From contig JAFGCE010000010.1 in NCBI GenBank assembly GCA_016932755.1, forward strand, positions 1 through 9,236: a stretch of DNA of 9,236 bases, written 5' to 3'. The notes beneath the pieces were generated by a model, which was given only the letters and a program-made list of their open reading frames with translations, had not been told where the DNA came from and did not search any database. Source of the DNA: Candidatus Woesearchaeota archaeon (GTDB taxonomy: Archaea; Nanobdellota; Nanobdellia; Woesearchaeales; JAGWAF01). Shown piece after piece: positions 5,675-9,236 of the stretch. Position numbers and translations under genes: made by a program. The number at the start of each line of letters is the position of its first letter. Within the stretch, counting starts at the first letter, position 1.

Positions 5675-7018
5675 ATGGGAGTAGAAATATACGCAGTCGG
5701 CGGTTATAATGAAGTTGGAAAGAACATGACTGCTGTTAAAGTTGACGATGAGGTTATTATTTTTGACATGGGGCTCCACCTTCCTAACTATATCAGGCTG
5801 ACTGAAGAGGAAGGTGAAGACGTTCTTTTTGTAAGCGCTGATGACCTAAAACACGCAAATGCAATACCTAATGATGACTTGATTGCAGATTTAAGGAAAA
5901 GGGTAAAGGCAATAATCCCAACTCACGCGCACCTTGACCATATTGGGGCTGTGCCTTATCTGGCTGACAAATACAATGCGCCGATACTTGCAACCCCCTA
6001 CACATGCGCTGTGCTGAAAGCAATACTGAAAGACGAGAAGATAAAGATAAAAAACCAGATAAAAACCCTAAGCCCAAACTCAGTACACAAGATTTCTGAA
6101 AACATAACTGTTGAATTTGTCAATGTCACGCATTCGACCCCCCAGGTTGTGATGGTAGCCCTGCACACCAAATACGGGGTTGTCCTTTATGCTAATGATT
6201 TCAAGTTTGACAACCATCCGGTTCTCGGAAAAAAGCCAAATTACGATGCCTTAAAACGGCTCGGAAAAAAAGGAATCCTTGTGATGATTGTTGATTCTTT
6301 GTACGGATACAGTGCAAGCAAAACACCTTCTGAAAATGTTGCCAGGGAGATGCTAAGAGATGTCATGCTTGGCGTTGACTCAAAAGGAAAGGCTGTGATT
6401 GTAACAACTTTTTCATCCCACCTTGCAAGGCTGAAGTCCATAATTGAGTTCGGAAAACAAATGAACAGGAAAGTTATCCTTCTTGGAAGGTCCTTAAGAA
6501 AGTATGTGGGCGCAGGAGAGGAGATTAATCTTGTAAACTTCTCAAAAGACGCGGAAATTGCAGGATACAGCAAGCAGATAAAGAAAAAGTTAAAGCAGAT
6601 ACAGGCAAAAGGAGTCCATAAGTACCTCCTCGTTGTTACAGGCCATCAGGGAGAGCCTAAATCAACGCTGTCAAAAATGGTCAAAGGAGCATTTGACTTC
6701 AAATTCAAGCCTGAAGACCATGTTATTTTTTCATGCGCAATAATCCCAAACGAAATAAACAAGGCAAACAGGGCAGAGCTTGAGAGCAAGCTTAAGCATC
6801 TGGGAGTCAGAATTTTCTCTGATATACACGTAAGCGGGCATGCTGCAAGGGAGGATTTAAGGGATTTTGTTAATTTGACAAAGCCAAAAAACATAATCCC
6901 CGCACATGCTGAAAAGCCTGGTGTTGACGGGATGATAGAGCTCTGCCAGGAGATGGGCTATAAAAAGGAGAAGAATGTTTTCTTTGTAAAGAACGGGCAG
7001 AGAATAAAAATAAAATGA
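5675..7018 (+). CDS. rnj: archaeal ribonuclease J (metallo-beta-lactamase / beta-CASP 5'-3' exoribonuclease)
   Basis: RNase J degrades RNA processively from the 5' end in mRNA turnover and rRNA/tRNA maturation, using two zinc ions in the cytoplasm. The 447-aa length fits archaeal RNase J, which lacks the long C-terminal extension of bacterial forms. The metallo-beta-lactamase core shows HAHLDH at 84-89 (His84, His86, Asp88, His89), the third-motif His153 (VTHS) and Asp175 (NDFK). The beta-CASP insertion (about 200-350) contains FSSH (246-249, His249) and TGHQGEP (322-328), a variant of the family's TGTQGEP. HVSGHA (385-390) and IIPAHAE (407-413) complete the active site. No KH domains are present, which excludes archaeal CPSF1/2. 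It is monocistronic by its own TATA box, downstream of tRNA-Leu. Confidence 0.94.
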   Translation: MGVEIYAVGGYNEVGKNMTAVKVDDEVIIFDMGLHLPNYIRLTEEEGEDVLFVSADDLKHANAIPNDDLIADLRKRVKAIIPTHAHLDHIGAVPYLADKYNAPILATPYTCAVLKAILKDEKIKIKNQIKTLSPNSVHKISENITVEFVNVTHSTPQVVMVALHTKYGVVLYANDFKFDNHPVLGKKPNYDALKRLGKKGILVMIVDSLYGYSASKTPSENVAREMLRDVMLGVDSKGKAVIVTTFSSHLARLKSIIEFGKQMNRKVILLGRSLRKYVGAGEEINLVNFSKDAEIAGYSKQIKKKLKQIQAKGVHKYLLVVTGHQGEPKSTLSKMVKGAFDFKFKPEDHVIFSCAIIPNEINKANRAELESKLKHLGVRIFSDIHVSGHAAREDLRDFVNLTKPKNIIPAHAEKPGVDGMIELCQEMGYKKEKNVFFVKNGQRIKIK

Positions 7019-7020
7019 TA

Positions 7021-7063
7021 AAATATATAAAGGAATGAAAATTCTTGTTATATACTAGGGGGT
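7021..7063 (+). promoter_or_regulatory. pcn promoter and Shine-Dalgarno site
   Basis: The TATA element AAATATATAAAGG begins 3 bp after the rnj stop and is centred near 7026, predicting a start near 7052. The leader of about 18 nt contains GGGGGT (7058-7063), 7 nt before the pcn ATG. pcn can therefore be expressed independently of rnj. Confidence 0.65.
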
Positions 7064-7070
7064 AAATAAA

Positions 7071-7817
7071 ATGAAGCTAACACTTGCTGATCCAAGCTAT
7101 CTAAAAGACAGTATCTCAATCATTTCAGAACTTGTTAATGAGGCAAGGTTTAAGATAACACCTGATGCCATCGAGCTTGTTGCAATGGACCCTGCAAATG
7201 TTGCAATGGTCATATACAAACTTCTTTCAAGCTGCTTCACGGAATACGATGTCAAGGATGAAACAGAGCTTGCAATCAATCTCAACAACCTAAAGCAGAT
7301 TCTTAAGAGGGCAAAGCCAAGCGACATGCTTAGCCTGGAAATGACCCCTGAAAACAAACTGCAGATTAAACTTAAGTCAAACACCACAAGGACATTCAGC
7401 ATCCCAATAATTGAGCTGGATGAAAGAGAGCAGAAGGTGCCTGAGCTTAAGTTCCCGATATCAATCCAGACACAATCGTCAATACTGAATGATGCTATTG
7501 AAGACGCAGACATAGTTGCTGAAAGCGTGACTTTTATAGCGGAAAAAAACAAGCTTATGATAGCGGCTGAAAGTGACTTGTCAAAAGCTAATATAGAGAT
7601 TAATGCTAATGAAGAAACAAAGATAAACACAGAAAGCACAGATAAGGTAAAGGCTAAGTACAGCATCGAATACCTGAAAAAGATGATTGCTGGAAGCAAG
7701 CTTGCTGATGAAGTGTCTATCAATTTTAACAGGGACTACCCTTTAAAGATGGAATACAAGGTTGTTGACAAGCTTCTGCTTGCATTTATACTGGCGCCGA
7801 GAGTAGAAAACGATTAG
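7071..7817 (+). CDS. pcn: DNA polymerase sliding clamp (PCNA)
   Basis: PCNA forms a ring of three subunits around DNA and tethers replicative polymerases, FEN1, ligase and RFC. The 248-aa length is standard. The N-terminal clamp domain (about 1-115) carries MDPANVAMV at 39-47, a hallmark segment. The interdomain connecting loop, IELDEREQKVPEL (114-126), forms part of the PIP-box pocket. The C-terminal clamp domain (about 128-248) ends with AFILAPRVEND (238-248), close to the family's LAPRVE tail that binds clients. The start is fixed by a TATA box and Shine-Dalgarno site. Only one PCNA is seen here, so a homotrimer is expected. It lies after rnj and converges on the S66 peptidase gene with 3 bp between the stops. 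Confidence 0.97.
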   Translation: MKLTLADPSYLKDSISIISELVNEARFKITPDAIELVAMDPANVAMVIYKLLSSCFTEYDVKDETELAINLNNLKQILKRAKPSDMLSLEMTPENKLQIKLKSNTTRTFSIPIIELDEREQKVPELKFPISIQTQSSILNDAIEDADIVAESVTFIAEKNKLMIAAESDLSKANIEINANEETKINTESTDKVKAKYSIEYLKKMIAGSKLADEVSINFNRDYPLKMEYKVVDKLLLAFILAPRVEND

Positions 7818-7820
7818 GAT

Positions 7821-8780
7821 TTATTTCTGGTTTTTGCTTTGCTGGAAAGGGCATTCTTCATAAACAACTTTTCTGGCTGTTGCATTGAGTGTGACATCAA
7901 CCCCGAAAGGGAGCATTATCTTGCCAAAGCCGTGGCCTGACTTAAATCCGTATAACACAGGAATATTCTTCCCTTTTAGATGGTGCATGAGATGTTTTTT
8001 GACATTCTCAAGGTGCTCTTTTTCAAGCCCGATAAACCTGCCAAGCAGAATGCCTTTGACTTTATTGAAAACTCCTGCTTTCTTAAGGCGGTAAACCAAA
8101 TGGTTTATTTTATCTGCAGACAGGTTATAGTCCTCAATAAAAAGTATCTTGCCTCTGAAATTAGTTTCAGGAAACAAGTCAAGATAATCAAGAAGAACAG
8201 TAAGATTGCCACCTATTACTTTTCCAGTCGCTTTTCCTTTTTTCCAGGTATCAAAAGTGCCAAGCCTTACCTCAAGAGGGTACTCTTCTCTGGTCAATAT
8301 TTTAAGGAGATACCTCTTTGTAAGCGGGTTTAAATCCGAGATGCCAGAGGCTATTGAAGGCCCGTGGAAAACCACAATCTTGAGCTTGTCATTCAGATAA
8401 AGCAAAAGAGAGGTAGAATCACTATAGCCGCAGAAAAGCTTGGGGTTATTTTTAATGCTCTTTTTATCCAAGAATTCTATTATGTGCTCTGCCCCGCTTC
8501 CTCCAGCCTCACATATAAGCCCCTTTATTCTTTTGGCAGAAAAAAAGGCATTTATCATAAGTGCCCTTCTTCTGTACCCCCTCTCAGTATAAGGGTAATC
8601 CCTGAACAGGTAAGGACCGTCTATAACATTAAACCCCAACTTTTTCAAATGCCTTACCCCCAGCTTTATCTGTTTGTCAAATTCAGGATGGTCAAAAAAA
8701 GAAGGAGCCACAATAGCAATAAGCCCGTTCTTTATAAATGGGGGTTTTAAATACCCTCGTTTGTTTCTGTTTTTGGGCAT
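7821..8780 (-). CDS. S66-family LD-carboxypeptidase / MccF-like serine peptidase
   Basis: S66 enzymes cleave L,D-peptide bonds of murein tripeptide or tetrapeptides (LdcA), or inactivate peptide-nucleotide antibiotics such as microcin C (MccF). The 319-aa length is typical. The nucleophile is Ser120 in GYSDST (118-123), the glutamate Glu216 in FIEDYN (214-219) and the histidine His283 in SGHG (281-284), so the Ser-Glu-His triad is present. IGGNLTVL (189-196) and LPFGV (290-294) are also family-typical. The usual GGYG segment is GGSG here (93-96). There is no signal peptide, so it acts in the cytoplasm. The ATG sits about 28 nt from a palindromic TATA element, indicating a leaderless message. 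Most archaea lack murein, so the substrate is unclear: scavenged bacterial peptides, pseudomurein-like links or toxic peptidyl-adenylates are options. Confidence 0.88.
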   Translation of the reverse strand: MPKNRNKRGYLKPPFIKNGLIAIVAPSFFDHPEFDKQIKLGVRHLKKLGFNVIDGPYLFRDYPYTERGYRRRALMINAFFSAKRIKGLICEAGGSGAEHIIEFLDKKSIKNNPKLFCGYSDSTSLLLYLNDKLKIVVFHGPSIASGISDLNPLTKRYLLKILTREEYPLEVRLGTFDTWKKGKATGKVIGGNLTVLLDYLDLFPETNFRGKILFIEDYNLSADKINHLVYRLKKAGVFNKVKGILLGRFIGLEKEHLENVKKHLMHHLKGKNIPVLYGFKSGHGFGKIMLPFGVDVTLNATARKVVYEECPFQQSKNQK

Positions 8781-8801
8781 TTTGCACGTAATGGAAAGAA
8801 G

Positions 8802-8815
8802 AATATTTAAATATT
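8802..8815. promoter_or_regulatory. palindromic TATA element, likely bidirectional promoter
   Basis: AATATTTAAATATT is a perfect 14-bp palindrome in the 65-bp gap between two divergent genes. Its centre is about 28 nt from the minus-strand peptidase ATG (leaderless) and about 37 nt from the plus-strand ligase ATG (leader about 10 nt). No other TATA-like element is correctly placed for either gene. A purine-rich GAAAGAAG (8794-8801) on the left could serve as BRE for the plus direction. Confidence 0.6.
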
Positions 8816-8845
8816 GCCTACCAAAAACCCTAATAAGATACTTTT

Positions 8846-9236
8846 ATGGCAAAGAAAAAGAAAGTAGGAGTTCTGGAATATAGGGATGAAAAATACATAA
8901 AAGAAGTCATGAAGATTGTTAAAAAGAACACAGACGCAAATGTGGATTTTTTCGGTCTTGGCCAGCACGAATTCAGGAAACCCGGAGAGTTTGATGTTAT
9001 ATTTGACATGATAAGCCCTTTTAACAAGTATATTTCAGAGATTATGAAAGTATATTACCTAAACGGGGCATATATAATCAACAACCCTTTTGTTGTAACA
9101 ACATACAATAAAATAATCCAAACCTATAAACTTATGGAGATGAATATGCCTTTCCCAAGAACTGTTGTGCTCCCAAATGAGTCTGACGAGACAGAAACAG
9201 GTTTTGTTGACAAGCCTTATTTTAAGAGCATACTAA
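8846..9236 (+). CDS. ATP-grasp (RimK-like) carboxylate-amine ligase, N-terminal part (partial)
   Basis: 130 codons are visible without a stop; the gene continues past the right edge. The visible part looks like the pre-ATP-grasp domain and the beginning of the ATP-binding domain: a Rossmann-like start (KVGVLEYR at 6-13), then a block near residues 53-100 with FDVIFDMIS, then the element AYIINNPF (77-84) and a helix leading to MPFPRTVVLPN (102-112). This matches RimK-type and related ATP-grasp ligases as I recall them. In the family pattern an Asp-Lys usually starts the helix; here it is Asn-Lys (YNK at 88-90). Catalytic ATP- and Mg-binding residues lie outside the window, so activity and substrate cannot be judged. 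No Shine-Dalgarno site is seen before the ATG. It shares a promoter element with the divergent S66 peptidase gene. Confidence 0.65.
   Translation, partial: MAKKKKVGVLEYRDEKYIKEVMKIVKKNTDANVDFFGLGQHEFRKPGEFDVIFDMISPFNKYISEIMKVYYLNGAYIINNPFVVTTYNKIIQTYKLMEMNMPFPRTVVLPNESDETETGFVDKPYFKSIL

Noticed and set aside
5675..7018. Archaeal CPSF1/2 (KH-domain beta-CASP nuclease) instead of RNase J
   Set aside because: There is no N-terminal KH region; the metallo-beta-lactamase core begins at residue 1, and the HVSGHA and TG-QGEP motifs are of the RNase J type.
7097..7723. 208-codon minus-strand frame opposite pcn
   Set aside because: It lies entirely inside the PCNA gene; low-complexity Ser/Leu/Ile composition is typical of an antisense shadow.
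8364..8883. Plus-strand frames opposite the 5' part of the S66 peptidase gene
   Set aside because: They are antisense to the conserved catalytic serine region, and one crosses the promoter and the ligase start.

Overview
This window is a moderately AT-rich stretch of an archaeal genome. The evidence is a PCNA sliding clamp, a tRNA-Leu gene interrupted by a bulge-helix-bulge intron, an archaeal-length RNase J, a separate PyrI regulatory chain, and BRE/TATA promoters about 27 nt from several start codons (leaderless or near-leaderless mRNAs). Small coiled-coil proteins of unknown function would fit a DPANN-type or uncultivated euryarchaeal lineage, but I cannot fix the phylum from this window.

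Layout. Bases 1-4238 (minus strand) hold the first two steps of de novo pyrimidine synthesis as two successive units: pyrB-pyrI, then carA-carB. carB runs off the left edge; its 550 visible codons are open. Both units have nearly the same promoter at the same distance from the start codon. The carA and carB products resemble the eukaryotic CAD/CPS type more than the E. coli type, as far as I can judge from memory.

Bases 4239-4393 are a divergent intergenic region with one promoter in each direction and an 18-bp interrupted palindrome. Bases 4394-5440 (plus strand) encode three tightly packed small proteins. They appear to be paralogues: a short FVxV-like strand followed by a helical/coiled-coil segment. 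I cannot assign them a function, and they are the best candidate here for an undescribed system.

Bases 5490-5625 are tRNA-Leu(CAA), split by a 52-nt intron after position 37. Bases 5675-7018 encode RNase J, a 5'-3' exoribonuclease, apparently leaderless. Bases 7071-7817 encode PCNA, with its own TATA box overlapping the end of rnj and a Shine-Dalgarno site.

Bases 7821-8780 (minus) encode an S66-family LD-carboxypeptidase/MccF-like peptidase, converging on pcn with only 3 bp between them. It is divergent from a partial ATP-grasp (RimK-like) ligase gene (8846 to the right edge). A perfect 14-bp palindromic TATA element lies between these two and may serve both. No mobile elements, CRISPR arrays, rRNA genes or replication origins were seen, and no non-coding gap exceeds 160 bp.
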